In this document: positions 43,597 through 53,064 of the stretch, in pieces
How positions within the stretch are numbered: position 1 is the stretch's first letter
Layout: each line of letters begins with the position of its first letter
Assembly: GCA_009777995.1 (NCBI GenBank)
Contig: WRKT01000002.1
Location: 62,001-126,000, forward strand
Reading direction: 5' to 3'
DNA length: 64,000 nucleotides
DNA from: Treponema sp.
GTDB lineage: Bacteria; Spirochaetota; Spirochaetia; Treponematales; Breznakiellaceae
The notes under the pieces: generated by a model
Databases searched by the model: none
Told to the model about the DNA's origin: nothing
What the model saw: the letters and a program-made list of their open reading frames with translations, nothing else
Translations under genes and position numbers: made by a program

Positions 43597-44967
43597 ATGT
43601 CATCGGAAAGGATTTCTTCTAAAACTGATTTAACACAGGGCCCGGTCACCAAAAAGCTGATACTTTTCGCCCTCCCGATCGTGGCGGGAAATCTCTTTAC
43701 CCAATTGTATAATGTGACCGATTCCGTAGTGATTGGGCAATTTATCGGTTCCGATGCTCTGGCAGCGGTTACGGTCAGTTTTCCCATTATGATGCTGTTT
43801 AATTCCCTTTTCATGGGTCTGTCCATGGGGGCGACTGTCCTTATTTCACAGTATAGGGGTGCAAAGGATTTTTCAGCCTTGGAGCGGGCTGTTAATTCCA
43901 CCTTTTCGATCTGCATTCTGGTTGCAGCAGTTGTCACAGTGCTGGGCATACCCCTATCTAGGCCTGTACTGCAATGGATAGGCACTCCTGACAACATACT
44001 TGATGACGCAACATTATACCTAGTCCTGATCTTCGCCGGGACCCTGGGAAACACTATTTATTTTATGAGTGCGGGGCTTCTCCGCGGCCTGGGAGATTCC
44101 ACTTGGCCTTTATACTCGTTAATTACAGCCTGTGTGATAAACCTGGTACTGGATGTGTTGTTTGTTGCCGGATTTGGCTGGGGTGTAGCGGGAGTTGCAA
44201 TTGCTACCGCCATTGCTCAGGGAATTTCAGGCATGATCCTTGTGATACGTTTTATCCGGGGAAAATACGGGTTTAAATTGACTCTAAGAGGTATGAAACG
44301 TATTGACAAGTATATGGCAGTACAGATTTTCCGGCTGGGTATTCCAAGCTCCGTACAGGCTGCTGCCATGTCCATGGGCATGCTTATCGTTCAGTCCTTT
44401 GCCAATAGTTTTGGCTCCGATTTCATTGCTGCCAACGGGATCATCCAGCGGGCGGATGGCTTTTTAATCATGCCCCTTATGGGCATAGGTGTGGCGGTTA
44501 CAACCTTTGTGGGTCAGAATATTGGAGCCGGAGATGTGGAACGGGCGAAAAAAGGCACCTATAAGTCCATACAGATTACCATTGGTCTTTGCTTTGTATT
44601 GGGTGTTCTCATGTATTTTTTCGGCATTTACTTTATGCGGGCTTTTACGGACAACCGGCATGTACTTGATATGGGCTTTCGGGGGCTGCGATTCTTGTCA
44701 TTCATATATGTTTTTATGGGTATTAACCATTGTTTGACCGGTGCGGTACGCGGTGCCGGAGAAGCAAAAGTACCTGCTATTACCGCGATCCTCAGCAACC
44801 TGATTCGAATACCCATTGCCTATCTGCTTGCAATAATACCGTTTAACTACATGGGCCTGTTTCATTCAATGGGAATTTCTATGGCCGCAGGGGCTGCCAT
44901 GATTACGTTGTATTATATATTCGGTAAATGGCAGAACAAGAGTGTTGTAAAAAAACATCTTACATAA
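43597..44967 (+). CDS. MATE family efflux transporter
   Basis: A 456-residue protein with twelve predicted membrane segments in two homologous halves, of the NorM/DinF-like MATE group: LTQGPVTKKLILFALPIVAGNLFTQLYNVTDSVVIGQFIG at the start and GVAVTTFVGQNIGAGDVERAKKG at the second half. It exports drugs or organic cations using a sodium or proton gradient. One base separates it from the chemoreceptor stop; the ribosome site would lie inside that gene. Substrate unknown. Its 3' end overlaps the next gene by 8 bp. Confidence 0.92.
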   Translation: MSSERISSKTDLTQGPVTKKLILFALPIVAGNLFTQLYNVTDSVVIGQFIGSDALAAVTVSFPIMMLFNSLFMGLSMGATVLISQYRGAKDFSALERAVNSTFSICILVAAVVTVLGIPLSRPVLQWIGTPDNILDDATLYLVLIFAGTLGNTIYFMSAGLLRGLGDSTWPLYSLITACVINLVLDVLFVAGFGWGVAGVAIATAIAQGISGMILVIRFIRGKYGFKLTLRGMKRIDKYMAVQIFRLGIPSSVQAAAMSMGMLIVQSFANSFGSDFIAANGIIQRADGFLIMPLMGIGVAVTTFVGQNIGAGDVERAKKGTYKSIQITIGLCFVLGVLMYFFGIYFMRAFTDNRHVLDMGFRGLRFLSFIYVFMGINHCLTGAVRGAGEAKVPAITAILSNLIRIPIAYLLAIIPFNYMGLFHSMGISMAAGAAMITLYYIFGKWQNKSVVKKHLT

Positions 44968-46516
44968 TCCTCAAAACATTTTCCACGGCTCCGGGGCCTG
45001 AAACAAGCTCTGTAAAATACCTTTCTACCTTTTCACCAAGGCTTTCTGCAGAGCCTGCCTCATAAAGATTAACCCCAAAAAGGGTCGGGTCTGTCAGAAT
45101 AGGTTTTAGCTTTTCTCTAAAAGGCCCCGGCTCTCCAACTCTGATCCCTTTGAGCATTGAAGCAAGCTCATCTGAGCGGGGATCGGGGCTTGGCACGAAA
45201 CTATTACCCCTATCATCTATTCCAAGTAAATAGCGGAGCCAGGCAGCAAGGGTCAGGGGAATAAAGACCATGTTTTCAAGACTTCTTCCCTGATCCAAGT
45301 ATGCCTTAATTGTCTGCCCGAATCGAATCGGGATCTTTTGTGAGGTATCTGTTGCAATCCTCTGCGGGGTATCGGGCAGGAAGGGATTTGGGAGGCGAAC
45401 CTTTATTACAGTGTCAATAAATTCTTTCGGATCGATTATGCCGGGATTTATGACTACGGGCAGCCCTTCGGTATAACCTATTCCTTCGATTAATTTTACG
45501 AGAAGGGGGTTCTTCATTTCTTCGGATATCTTCGTATAACCTAAAAGACAGCCGAAAATAGCAAGGGCTGTATGCAGGGGGTTAAGGCATGTGCCGACCT
45601 TCATTTTTTCAACCCTGTCGACCGTTTCCCTGTCTGTGAAGTATACCCCTGCCTGCTCAAGTGCAGGACGGCCGTTGGGGAAAGAGTCTTCAATTACGAG
45701 GTAGCCTGTCTCTTCTGCATTGACAAAGGGTGCTGTTGAGCTGCTTTTCGAGTAAAACTCTGTATCTGTAAAGCCGTCTCTTTCGAGCAAATCCTTTACA
45801 CCAATATCAGGTCCCGGGGTAATTTTATCGATCATGGAAAGCGGGAAGCTTAAAAGTTCACGATTACGCACATAATCGAGGAAGCCCCTTTCAGCAATGC
45901 CGTTTTCGACCAATTTAATCGCAAATGTCTCCACAGCCGAAAAAAGCACGTCTCCGTTCTTTGAACAATTATCCATACTTACCATTGCAAGTGGTGCCCT
46001 CCCTGCAAGGTAACGTTCGTATAGAAGAGCAGTAACCGTCCAAAGATAATTTTCTGCTCCTGCTCCCTCGGGTATCTTATAGGCCTTCTCTGTAATCGTA
46101 AAACTTGCCATCTGTAGAACCGGATTTCTGAATACTTGCTTTAACTCTTCAAAATCTTCTTTCTTCCCCATCCATAGGGACTTTGTTATGCTTCCTATCA
46201 CCGTCTTCTCTATGTCACCGTCTGACTTTAGAGTAACTCCCAAGGTTAGGTTATCGCAGGGTCTAAATATTTTCTCGATAATCTCCCCGTCGCGCCCTGC
46301 AACCATGATAATACCGGTCTTTTCAATTCCCCTCTCAATAAGGCTCTGCTGTAAAGAGGCAGGGAAAATACGAAAAATATTTCCTGCGCCAAAATGAACC
46401 CATTGCGGTGTTTTTTCTGTTTGGGAAATCATTCCGGCTCTGTCAAAACCGGGCAGCCTTATGCCTGCCTTATCCCATTGAGCCTTATTTCTTAGTTCGC
46501 TGTCATTAAGTTTCAT
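44960..46516 (-). CDS. Mannitol dehydrogenase family oxidoreductase (fructuronate reductase-like)
   Basis: A 518-residue NAD-dependent long-chain polyol/aldonate dehydrogenase. Visible are WVHFGAGNIFRIFPASLQQ (dinucleotide-binding start), SMDNCSKNGDVLFSAVETFA, IDKITPGPDI, and KMKVGTCLNPLHTALAIFGCLLGY near the catalytic lysine region. The family includes mannitol 2-dehydrogenase, fructuronate reductase (UxuB) and tagaturonate reductase. Length of about 520 and the N-terminal KLNDSELRNKAQWDKAGIRLP extension favour the UxuB-like group, but the substrate cannot be fixed. No hexuronate genes are adjacent. Confidence 0.8.
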   Translation of the reverse strand: MKLNDSELRNKAQWDKAGIRLPGFDRAGMISQTEKTPQWVHFGAGNIFRIFPASLQQSLIERGIEKTGIIMVAGRDGEIIEKIFRPCDNLTLGVTLKSDGDIEKTVIGSITKSLWMGKKEDFEELKQVFRNPVLQMASFTITEKAYKIPEGAGAENYLWTVTALLYERYLAGRAPLAMVSMDNCSKNGDVLFSAVETFAIKLVENGIAERGFLDYVRNRELLSFPLSMIDKITPGPDIGVKDLLERDGFTDTEFYSKSSSTAPFVNAEETGYLVIEDSFPNGRPALEQAGVYFTDRETVDRVEKMKVGTCLNPLHTALAIFGCLLGYTKISEEMKNPLLVKLIEGIGYTEGLPVVINPGIIDPKEFIDTVIKVRLPNPFLPDTPQRIATDTSQKIPIRFGQTIKAYLDQGRSLENMVFIPLTLAAWLRYLLGIDDRGNSFVPSPDPRSDELASMLKGIRVGEPGPFREKLKPILTDPTLFGVNLYEAGSAESLGEKVERYFTELVSGPGAVENVLRIM

Positions 46517-46580
46517 GAAAATATTTTATCATATAATAGTCTATTCAACACCTCGAATTCCGGCTAATATGAAGGATATA

Positions 46581-47402
46581 ATGAGCAAATTCCTTGAAAA
46601 TGGGGCAACTCTCGATCTCCGCAAAGGTAAGGGGAACGGAAAGCTTTTAATTATAAGCGATTTTCATATGGGAAGCGGAAGACGGGATGACTTTCGCAAT
46701 AACGGGGAAATCGCAGTGCGTATGCTTGAAAAATATTATTTTAAAAAAGGCTGGACTCTTATTCTAAATGGAGACATAGAAGAGCTTGCAAAAAATTCTC
46801 TTTCTGACATTCAAAGAGAATGGGCGGATATGTATAGGGTATTTGACCTTTTCTCTTCAGTAGGAAGGCTCTATAAGACCCTTGGTAATCATGATGAGGG
46901 CCTAATTTTCGAAAAGGATTATCCGTATCCTCTTTATAATTCCGTTTGCATAGAAACAGGCATTATCCCGATTTACGTTTATCACGGCCATCAGTCTTCG
47001 GTTATTTATACGGTTTTTAACAGCATGCTAAAATTCTGTCAAAGGTATTTTTTGAAGCCGATGGGAATACGGAATATTTCTTCCGCACGCAGTCCACGAA
47101 GACGATTTAAGGTTGAGCGTCATGCCTATAATTTTTCCATTGCGAATAATTGTATTTCAGTGATAGGCCATACCCATAGGGCTCTTTTTGAAGGAAGAAA
47201 GCAGAGCCTTTACGGAGACGTACTGCCCCTTCCCTGTCTCTTTAATTCAGGCAGTGCAATAGGTAAAAAAGGCATTCATGCAATAGAGCTCGATAAGGAA
47301 ACAATTGCCCTAGTTTACTGGTTTGCCAAGGGGAGCAAGGTCACCCTTAATAAGGAGAGATTGGACTATATAAGCTCAAAGCTCCCTAGTTCTCCGCCCT
47401 GA
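46581..47402 (+). CDS. Calcineurin-like metallophosphoesterase
   Basis: About 273 residues with the full metallophosphoesterase metal-ligand set: ISDFHMGSG, LNGDIEEL, TLGNHDEG, VYHGHQ and VIGHTHRALFE. The D-x-H...GD...GNHD...GHTH order is the family signature. It is not a close LpxH match, so the substrate is unknown. ATG at 46581 is chosen because GAAGGA lies about 5 nt upstream, better than the codons at 46515 and 46569. It is divergent from the dehydrogenase, and its 3' end overlaps the RlpA gene by 17 bp. Confidence 0.85.
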   Translation: MSKFLENGATLDLRKGKGNGKLLIISDFHMGSGRRDDFRNNGEIAVRMLEKYYFKKGWTLILNGDIEELAKNSLSDIQREWADMYRVFDLFSSVGRLYKTLGNHDEGLIFEKDYPYPLYNSVCIETGIIPIYVYHGHQSSVIYTVFNSMLKFCQRYFLKPMGIRNISSARSPRRRFKVERHAYNFSIANNCISVIGHTHRALFEGRKQSLYGDVLPLPCLFNSGSAIGKKGIHAIELDKETIALVYWFAKGSKVTLNKERLDYISSKLPSSPP

Positions 47403-48141
47403 CAAGGACCTCAGGGAAGCCTGCATTCCCAAGACTTTGTGCAATTTGCGCAATATCAATAGCCCTTACACCTGCTAAAACCACGCTGATATAATCTCCG
47501 CTTTGAACAAAGTTCGGGCTAAGGCCTGCATTAATCAGCTTGTCAAATGCATCTATTGCATTTCTTGGGACTGAGTATGCACCTACCTGAATACGGTAAA
47601 GGCCGTTGCTGTCTGTTGTTGGTATGGTTCCCGTAAGCCTTGCGGGAGGTGCAGGGAAGAAGACCCCTGTAGCCGGAGTGGTCTGTACGGGGGAGGGGGC
47701 CGGCCCTGCAGGGGCCGCTATAATTGCCTCAATTCGAGGTTCAAGTGCCATTGGGGCAGAAAGAAGCGCGACATTGTTTGAAGTTATTATAACAGGTGCT
47801 ATCCCCGCCTGAACAAGGTCCAGGGCTCTTGCTGCAGCTTCAGAAATATCAATGACTCTGCCATCGACAAAGGGGCCCCTGTCGTTAATCCGGACTGTCA
47901 CCTGGCGCATATTCTGCAGATTTGTGACTGTCACCTCGGTTCCAAAGGGCAGGGACCTGTGAGCCGCCGTAAGGAGGTTCGGGTCGTAAATTTCGCCCGT
48001 TGCGGTGGGTCTTCCTTCAAATCCCCTCCCATACCAGGATGCAAGACCTTCTTCGCGAAAAGAGACTCCGGTTACGTTCTGTGCAGCCGAAAATGAAATA
48101 ATGAACATGAATAAAAGTGTAAAAATGATAAACCTTTTCAT
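47386..48141 (-). CDS. rlpA: RlpA-type septal-ring/lytic transglycosylase with SPOR domain
   Basis: About 251 residues: a signal peptide (about 1-18, FMFIISFSAA), a double-psi beta-barrel RlpA domain (GLASWYGRGFEGRPTATGEIYDPNLLTAAHRSLPFGTEVTVTNL and VRINDRGPFVDGRVIDISEAAARAL), a Pro/Ala linker and a C-terminal SPOR domain (YRIQVGAYSVPRNAIDAFDKL onwards) that binds denuded peptidoglycan. No lipobox Cys is seen. It likely cleaves glycan strands at division sites. ATG at 48141 fits the signal peptide; an earlier in-frame codon adds 8 residues and is rejected. Confidence 0.88.
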   Translation of the reverse strand: MKRFIIFTLLFMFIISFSAAQNVTGVSFREEGLASWYGRGFEGRPTATGEIYDPNLLTAAHRSLPFGTEVTVTNLQNMRQVTVRINDRGPFVDGRVIDISEAAARALDLVQAGIAPVIITSNNVALLSAPMALEPRIEAIIAAPAGPAPSPVQTTPATGVFFPAPPARLTGTIPTTDSNGLYRIQVGAYSVPRNAIDAFDKLINAGLSPNFVQSGDYISVVLAGVRAIDIAQIAQSLGNAGFPEVLVRAEN

Positions 48142-48158
48142 GTTTCTAATATCGGCAT

Positions 48159-48188
48159 TTGACAATATATCTATAATCAGGTTATTAA
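48159..48188 (+). promoter_or_regulatory. Candidate promoter of the motility operon
   Basis: TTGACA at 48159-48164, an 18-bp spacer and TATTAA at 48183-48188, then GAGAGGGG and a GTG start at 48207. It is the only promoter-like signal before flbB. Spirochaete motility operons are known to be read by the housekeeping sigma factor, which fits. Confidence 0.45.
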
Positions 48189-48206
48189 TATAGAGAGGGG
48201 TATGGT

Positions 48207-48854
48207 GTGCGTGTACTGGGCAGAATTATAGTTTTAATTTTTCTCATTTTGATTCTTGCCGGAGGCGGTATACTCTGGTTTGATTATTTAAATGTTATTG
48301 ATGCAAGGGGGACACTCGGCCCCATTTTCAACTTACTTCGTGATGCCCCCCTTATTGGCCGTTTTATTCCTGAAGGAGATGCGAGGACCCAGCCCGACTT
48401 AAGGGATGACGGGCTCCTTAGCCTTGATGCTGAGCGCTTTGCTCTGCGTCTTGAAGCCCTTGAGATGCGTAATGTTGAACTTGACAGACGGGAAATGGAT
48501 ATACAGTTACGATTGAATTTGATAGAACAAATGGCCCAGGAACTTGAAGAAAGACAAAGATCTCTCGATGAAAGAGAGAATTCCTTCAATGCATTGCTCT
48601 CAGACGCCGAAATAAGAGATAGGAACGTTGAACGAAATGCCATCAATCTTGTAAATATGCCGCCTCAGCGAGCGGTTGGCATATTGGAAGCAATGGGTGA
48701 TCAAGACGTAATCGACGTACTAAGGAAAACTGACGAGCTTGCAGAGGCAGCAGGAGATTCTTCCATTGTGCCGTTTTGGCTGTCTCTTATGGAACCGCAA
48801 AGGGCGGCTGAGCTGAGCCGAATGATGGTCTTAAGACCTGCACCCTTTAACTAG
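48207..48854 (+). CDS. flbB: FlbB, periplasmic-flagellar collar protein
   Basis: A 215-residue protein: an N-terminal membrane anchor (about 4-27), a short linker, a long coiled coil (about 80-150, ALRLEALEMRNVELDRREMDIQL onwards) and a C-terminal MotE/MgtE-N-like helical domain (LVNMPPQRAVGILEAMGDQDVIDVLRK). This is the architecture of spirochaete FlbB, a base of the collar that joins stators to the periplasmic motor. It starts with GTG. First gene of the operon here, divergent from rlpA. Confidence 0.85.
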   Translation: MRVLGRIIVLIFLILILAGGGILWFDYLNVIDARGTLGPIFNLLRDAPLIGRFIPEGDARTQPDLRDDGLLSLDAERFALRLEALEMRNVELDRREMDIQLRLNLIEQMAQELEERQRSLDERENSFNALLSDAEIRDRNVERNAINLVNMPPQRAVGILEAMGDQDVIDVLRKTDELAEAAGDSSIVPFWLSLMEPQRAAELSRMMVLRPAPFN

Positions 48855-48919
48855 CGGAAAAATACTTGCCCGGTTTTCCTAAAGCTATTTTTTAGCAATC
48901 TTTTATTAGGAGGCCGGGA

Positions 48920-50404
48920 TTGATTCAGATATCAAGCCCCATATTGATCCCCGAAATTACCCACGAAAGCCGCTATGAAACGAGCGTGCAGGAACCGGTT
49001 GCAGGGGAACAGGAAAAACCGCCCGGATTTTTCGCCAAATTACTCAAAGAGTTAAAAGAAAACCCCGAGGCAAATAAAGAGACAGAGAGTCCCGATAAAA
49101 AATCCGAAGTCCTTTCGAGTTTAGCTCAGGGCTCCCTTGTTGGCAGTTCAAACCTTGAAGCAGGCATACATACGGAAGGGGTCGAAGGAGAAGCAGACAC
49201 TTGGGAAAATGTGTTTTCTCTCCTTGATGAGACCGGATCGGGATATGAGCCCGAAAATATTTCTATCGATAATGCCTTTGCATTTATCGTAAACGATCTG
49301 ATTAAAGAGCCTTCCAAGGATTCTTTTCCGGAATCCGGCAAGGATTCCTCTGTCCCTGCAGCCGCACAAACGACGGTATTGCAGGCGGTGACGCAGGCAT
49401 TGGAGCAGGCGAGCTTTGAGAAGAACCTGACTCAAACTACGACCCGGGAATCTTCTGCAAGTCAGGATGCAAGTACCGGATCAAATTTAGCCGCGAAACA
49501 AAGTGAATCAAACCTCGAACTAAGCCGTTTAAACATTAAAGATCGAAATGCAGAAGCTCTTCCAAAGGAAGTAATTGCAGAAATCAGGCAGAATAGGGCT
49601 AACGGAAGCCCCCAGGGTCTTGCATCCGAAAATTCTAACCCTTCTTTTAATAAGGAGGAAGGAAAGGAAGATACCCGGCTGAGATTTCATGAAAGCGATC
49701 CATTGAGGTTTTCTGATGTAAGGCTTTCTGAGGCAAGGCTTTCTGCAGCCGGGAAGAGTCGTTTTACAGTCAGGGATCTTAGAACAGAGCAGGTTTTCGG
49801 TAAAGAAGGTTTCAAGGAAGCAAATGCCGGAGAAAAAACTAACCCCTTATTCCAAGAGTCCCTAAGGGCAGCAAGCTCCGAAATTGAAATCCCCGTGGAT
49901 CTGCGCCTTGGAAAGGGTCTTGATGCGCCTAAGGGCACGACCGGCAACATAAGTTTTGAAGATGCCCTTGCAAAGGAGATACGGGAGAATCTTTCTACTG
50001 ACATAGTAAGGGATGCGAGTTTTATCATTAAAAACGGGGGAGAAGGCACAATACGCCTCTCTCTTCGCCCTGCAAGCCTGGGAGATGTAAAGATACATCT
50101 CCAAATGTCCGAAAACAAGATAACGGGGCAAATCATTTTGCAAAGCAGTGAGGCGTTCCGTGCTTTCGAGCGGGAACTTCCGGTTCTTGAAAGGGCCTTC
50201 AGGGATTCAGGTTATGGTGAAACCAGCCTTGAAATGTCCTTGGCAGGGGATGATGGAAATTATAGGGAGCGGGATTTGGAAGCAGAAAGGCTTTCATTTA
50301 ATCCCGTGTTTTTTGGTTCCCGCTATGAAAGTGAGGATATACAGGGCCAGGGAGGCATTTCCGCTGCTTATAGTGAAAAAAGAGCAGTAAATTTATTAGT
50401 ATAG
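48920..50404 (+). CDS. fliK: Flagellar hook-length control protein FliK
   Basis: This 494-residue protein has a poorly conserved, Ser/Glu/Lys-rich unfolded N-terminal ruler region (1-370). It ends in a compact C-terminal domain (about 375-450): GEGTIRLSLRPASLGDVKIHLQMSENKITGQIILQSSEAFRAFERELPVLERAF, the FliK hook-control domain. It switches export from hook to filament once the hook is long enough. It starts with TTG at 48920 behind TTAGGAGG; no in-frame ATG is near. Confidence 0.85.
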   Translation: MIQISSPILIPEITHESRYETSVQEPVAGEQEKPPGFFAKLLKELKENPEANKETESPDKKSEVLSSLAQGSLVGSSNLEAGIHTEGVEGEADTWENVFSLLDETGSGYEPENISIDNAFAFIVNDLIKEPSKDSFPESGKDSSVPAAAQTTVLQAVTQALEQASFEKNLTQTTTRESSASQDASTGSNLAAKQSESNLELSRLNIKDRNAEALPKEVIAEIRQNRANGSPQGLASENSNPSFNKEEGKEDTRLRFHESDPLRFSDVRLSEARLSAAGKSRFTVRDLRTEQVFGKEGFKEANAGEKTNPLFQESLRAASSEIEIPVDLRLGKGLDAPKGTTGNISFEDALAKEIRENLSTDIVRDASFIIKNGGEGTIRLSLRPASLGDVKIHLQMSENKITGQIILQSSEAFRAFERELPVLERAFRDSGYGETSLEMSLAGDDGNYRERDLEAERLSFNPVFFGSRYESEDIQGQGGISAAYSEKRAVNLLV

Positions 50405-50413
50405 GAGAGCACA

Positions 50414-50875
50414 ATGGCTTTACAATCCATTATGAGTGCCCAAGACATGGCCGCTACCGCTGCTATTGTTGAAGCCGAGAATAGAAGGCTTACGAATGAG
50501 TATAATTTAAGCACCACAAGCCCGGAGCAAACTCTCGGTAAAGACGATTTTCTTCGAATTCTACTTACGCAGTTAGCCCATCAGGATCCCACAGCCCCAA
50601 TGCAGGACAGGGAATTTATTGCTCAAATGGCCCAGTTTTCCAGCCTTGAAGCCATGACCAATATGGCCGCGGATTTTACCAGAATGGCAAATATGCTTAG
50701 GGCAGGAGAAGCGGTTAATGCATTAGGTAAGAATGTGGAGATTTTCTCGGGCGAATCAATAGTTCAGGGCCCGGTTCAGGCTGTTACCAGAGATGAAATG
50801 CCTCAGATTCTTGTGAATGGCAGGTTTTACAACTGGGATCAAGTTAGCATGGTTTTTGATAGAGGAGATGATTAA
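50414..50875 (+). CDS. flgD: Flagellar hook capping protein FlgD
   Basis: A 153-residue short FlgD. The conserved N-terminal block LGKDDFLRILLTQLAHQDPTAPMQDREFIAQMAQFSSLEAMTNM identifies it. The C-terminal portion is reduced to a single Tudor-like strand region (AVNALGKNVEIFSGESIVQGPVQAV), lacking the large FnIII insertion of enterobacterial FlgD. It caps the growing hook during FlgE assembly. AGGAG precedes the ATG, 9 bp after fliK. Confidence 0.93.
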   Translation: MALQSIMSAQDMAATAAIVEAENRRLTNEYNLSTTSPEQTLGKDDFLRILLTQLAHQDPTAPMQDREFIAQMAQFSSLEAMTNMAADFTRMANMLRAGEAVNALGKNVEIFSGESIVQGPVQAVTRDEMPQILVNGRFYNWDQVSMVFDRGDD

Positions 50876-50878
50876 TAT

Positions 50879-52276
50879 ATGATGCGATCTTTGTTTTCCG
50901 GTGTTTCAGGGCTTCAGAATCACCAGACCAGAATGGATGTAATTGGTAATAATATTGCCAACGTAAATACGACAGGGTTCAAACGTAATAGGGTGAACTT
51001 TCAGGATATTTTTTATCAGCAGCTCCAGGGCGCTTCCCGTCCCACCGATGTGCTTGGCGGTATAAACCCGCAAGAAGTTGGTCTTGGAATGACCGTGGCC
51101 TCGATTGACACCCTGCATATCCAGGGTGCACTGCAAACCACCAATGTCGGAACGGACCTTGCAATTCAGGGTCAGGGATTTTTTATCCTTGATGATAGGG
51201 GAACCGAGCTATATACCCGCGCGGGTGCCTTCTCCCTTGACAGGGACGGTGTGCTTGTAAATCCTGCAAACGGTATGAGGGTGCAGGGCTGGATGGCCCA
51301 AGATGTAGACGGGGTGGAATTCCTTGATACTTCAAGGAGCATTGAAAACCTTATAATCCCTGTGGGTGCAAAAGATGCAGCAAGGGCAACCACCATAGTT
51401 AACTTTGCAAGTAATCTTGATAAAAGAACTCCCGAGATCCCCGAAGATGCAACAAACTTGCAGATTCGTGAAGGCACCTGGTCAACCCAGGAGAAAATTT
51501 ACGATTCCTTCGGCGAGGCTCATACCCTGCAGGTTGAATTTTCAAGAGTGCTTGGAGAGAATAATACCTGGATAGCAAGGGTTTCGGTTAACCCCGAAAG
51601 CGATATACCGACAAATGCCTCGGCAGGACTCGGCATCCTTCCGCCTGAAGCAGGAGGCCCTGCAATCTTTACCCTCAACTTCAACAATCAGGGAACCCTT
51701 CTTAATGCCATTGACGCCGCAGGAAATGAATCGAACTTCGGCCAGGTGATTATGAACGTGGCTTATGATGTTCAGAGTGCAACTCCCGAAGATGACGGTG
51801 CAATGGTGCGCCAGACCTTCCAGTTAAACCTTGGTACAATCGGCGGTTTAACCAATTCCATGACCCAGTTTGCCGAAAGAAGCTCCACCAGGATCTTCGA
51901 GCAGGATGGCCGTACAATGGGATACATGGAGAACTTCAGAATTGACGGAAGCGGACTTATAACAGGAATTTTCTCCAACGGAACTTCCAGGCCCCTCGGA
52001 CAGATTGCAATGGCAACATTTGCAAATCAGGGCGGTCTTGAAAAGGCAGGAGATAATAATTTCCGTAGGACTCCAAACTCGGGTCTTGCCGACATCGGAA
52101 CTTCAGGAATTGCAGGAAAGGGCAGGATAGTGGCAGGTGCTCTGGAAATGTCAAACGTAGACATGGCAGATCAGTTTACGGACATGATCATAACCCAGCG
52201 CGGTTTCCAGGCGAACTCAAGAACCATTCAGACAGCAGATCAGCTTTTACAAGAGGTTCTGACACTGAAGAGGTAG
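50879..52276 (+). CDS. flgE: Flagellar hook protein FlgE
   Basis: A 465-residue hook protein with the N-terminal rod/hook helix [38 protein letters not shown], and the C-terminal helix [19 protein letters not shown]. The middle has DKR-containing D1/D2 segments. Lys165 (GAKDAARA) is where the Lys of the self-catalysed lysinoalanine crosslink lies in Treponema denticola FlgE (Lys165-Cys178 from memory), but residue 178 is Ser (NFASNLDKR) and the protein contains no Cys. Asn179 is kept. Hook crosslinking by the known Cys chemistry is therefore not possible. Confidence 0.95.
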   Translation: MMRSLFSGVSGLQNHQTRMDVIGNNIANVNTTGFKRNRVNFQDIFYQQLQGASRPTDVLGGINPQEVGLGMTVASIDTLHIQGALQTTNVGTDLAIQGQGFFILDDRGTELYTRAGAFSLDRDGVLVNPANGMRVQGWMAQDVDGVEFLDTSRSIENLIIPVGAKDAARATTIVNFASNLDKRTPEIPEDATNLQIREGTWSTQEKIYDSFGEAHTLQVEFSRVLGENNTWIARVSVNPESDIPTNASAGLGILPPEAGGPAIFTLNFNNQGTLLNAIDAAGNESNFGQVIMNVAYDVQSATPEDDGAMVRQTFQLNLGTIGGLTNSMTQFAERSSTRIFEQDGRTMGYMENFRIDGSGLITGIFSNGTSRPLGQIAMATFANQGGLEKAGDNNFRRTPNSGLADIGTSGIAGKGRIVAGALEMSNVDMADQFTDMIITQRGFQANSRTIQTADQLLQEVLTLKR

Positions 52277-52284
52277 TATAGAAT

Positions 52285-52482
52285 ATGGTTATAGTAACAA
52301 GATTAAACGGAGATGAGTATTATATTAATCCTCATCAGATTGAATCCATTGAACTTCGCCCTGATACTACACTGTTTATGCTTTCGGGCAAGCATGTAAT
52401 TGTCAGGGACAAGGTCGATGATTTGATTAACCGGATAATTGAATATCGCAGTAGAATAGGCGGATTTAAAAATGAGACCTAG
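52285..52482 (+). CDS. flbD: FlbD family flagellar protein
   Basis: A 65-residue protein matching FlbD (VIVTRLNGDEYYINPHQIESIELRPDTTL, then LSGKHVIVRDKVDDLINRIIEYR), a small conserved protein of spirochaete and Gram-positive motility operons with no established role. It is the same kind as the small ORF between flgE and motA in T. pallidum. Here fliL, not motA, follows after 27 bp. Confidence 0.9.
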   Translation: MVIVTRLNGDEYYINPHQIESIELRPDTTLFMLSGKHVIVRDKVDDLINRIIEYRSRIGGFKNET

Positions 52483-52509
52483 TATGATATCCTTGCATAG
52501 GGGGCAGGT

Positions 52510-53064
52510 ATGAGTGACGACCTCGATCTTTCTGACGATAGTGGTGATGCTCCAAGCGGAGGCGGATCAAAAAAAGCCTCCGGTCTTGCAGCTTTACTGC
52601 CAAATTTGCTGAAATTCGTGGCAATTGGGCTTGGCGCCATAATTTTTATAGTTACCGTTTCGGTAATTACCTTTAATATTCTCAATAGAGGCGGCAGGTC
52701 CCAGACCATAATTCCAAGTAATAATCCGTTTGTGGGCGCACAGCCATTGTATACATACTTTAGTTTAATCGGACCCATAAGAACCACAACAAGAGACCCG
52801 ATACCCCATTCGGTGGTAGTGGATATCCAGATAGGCTATGATCTGGACAGTAATGCTGCGGCAACAGAGCTTATTGCAAGACTTCCTGAGCTGCAGGATT
52901 TTGTGCGTGTTTACTTCCGTTCAAAAAGGGCAGAGGAGCTGGGGCCTGAAAATGAGGCCCGCCTGAAACAGGAAATAATGGAACAGCTCAATACAAGGGT
53001 TTTGAGTACTGCAAGGGCCAGAAGAATTATCTTCAGGCAGCTTGATGTAATGCAAATGCAGTAA
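52510..53064 (+). CDS. fliL: Flagellar basal-body-associated protein FliL
   Basis: A 184-residue protein with an acidic Gly/Ser-rich cytoplasmic N-terminus (1-28), one membrane helix (about 32-56) and a periplasmic FliL domain (PLYTYFSLIGPIRTTTRD, VVVDIQIGYDLDSNAAATELIARLPELQDFV, and the closing LNTRVLSTARARRIIFRQLDVMQ). It surrounds the stator to support torque. The usual neighbours motA and motB are missing upstream. The stop codon lies within the first of two stable hairpins. Confidence 0.9.
   Translation: MSDDLDLSDDSGDAPSGGGSKKASGLAALLPNLLKFVAIGLGAIIFIVTVSVITFNILNRGGRSQTIIPSNNPFVGAQPLYTYFSLIGPIRTTTRDPIPHSVVVDIQIGYDLDSNAAATELIARLPELQDFVRVYFRSKRAEELGPENEARLKQEIMEQLNTRVLSTARARRIIFRQLDVMQMQ

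Noticed and set aside
44960-46516. Naming the dehydrogenase uxuB
   Set aside because: Mannitol, fructuronate and tagaturonate enzymes share these motifs and no hexuronate pathway genes are adjacent.
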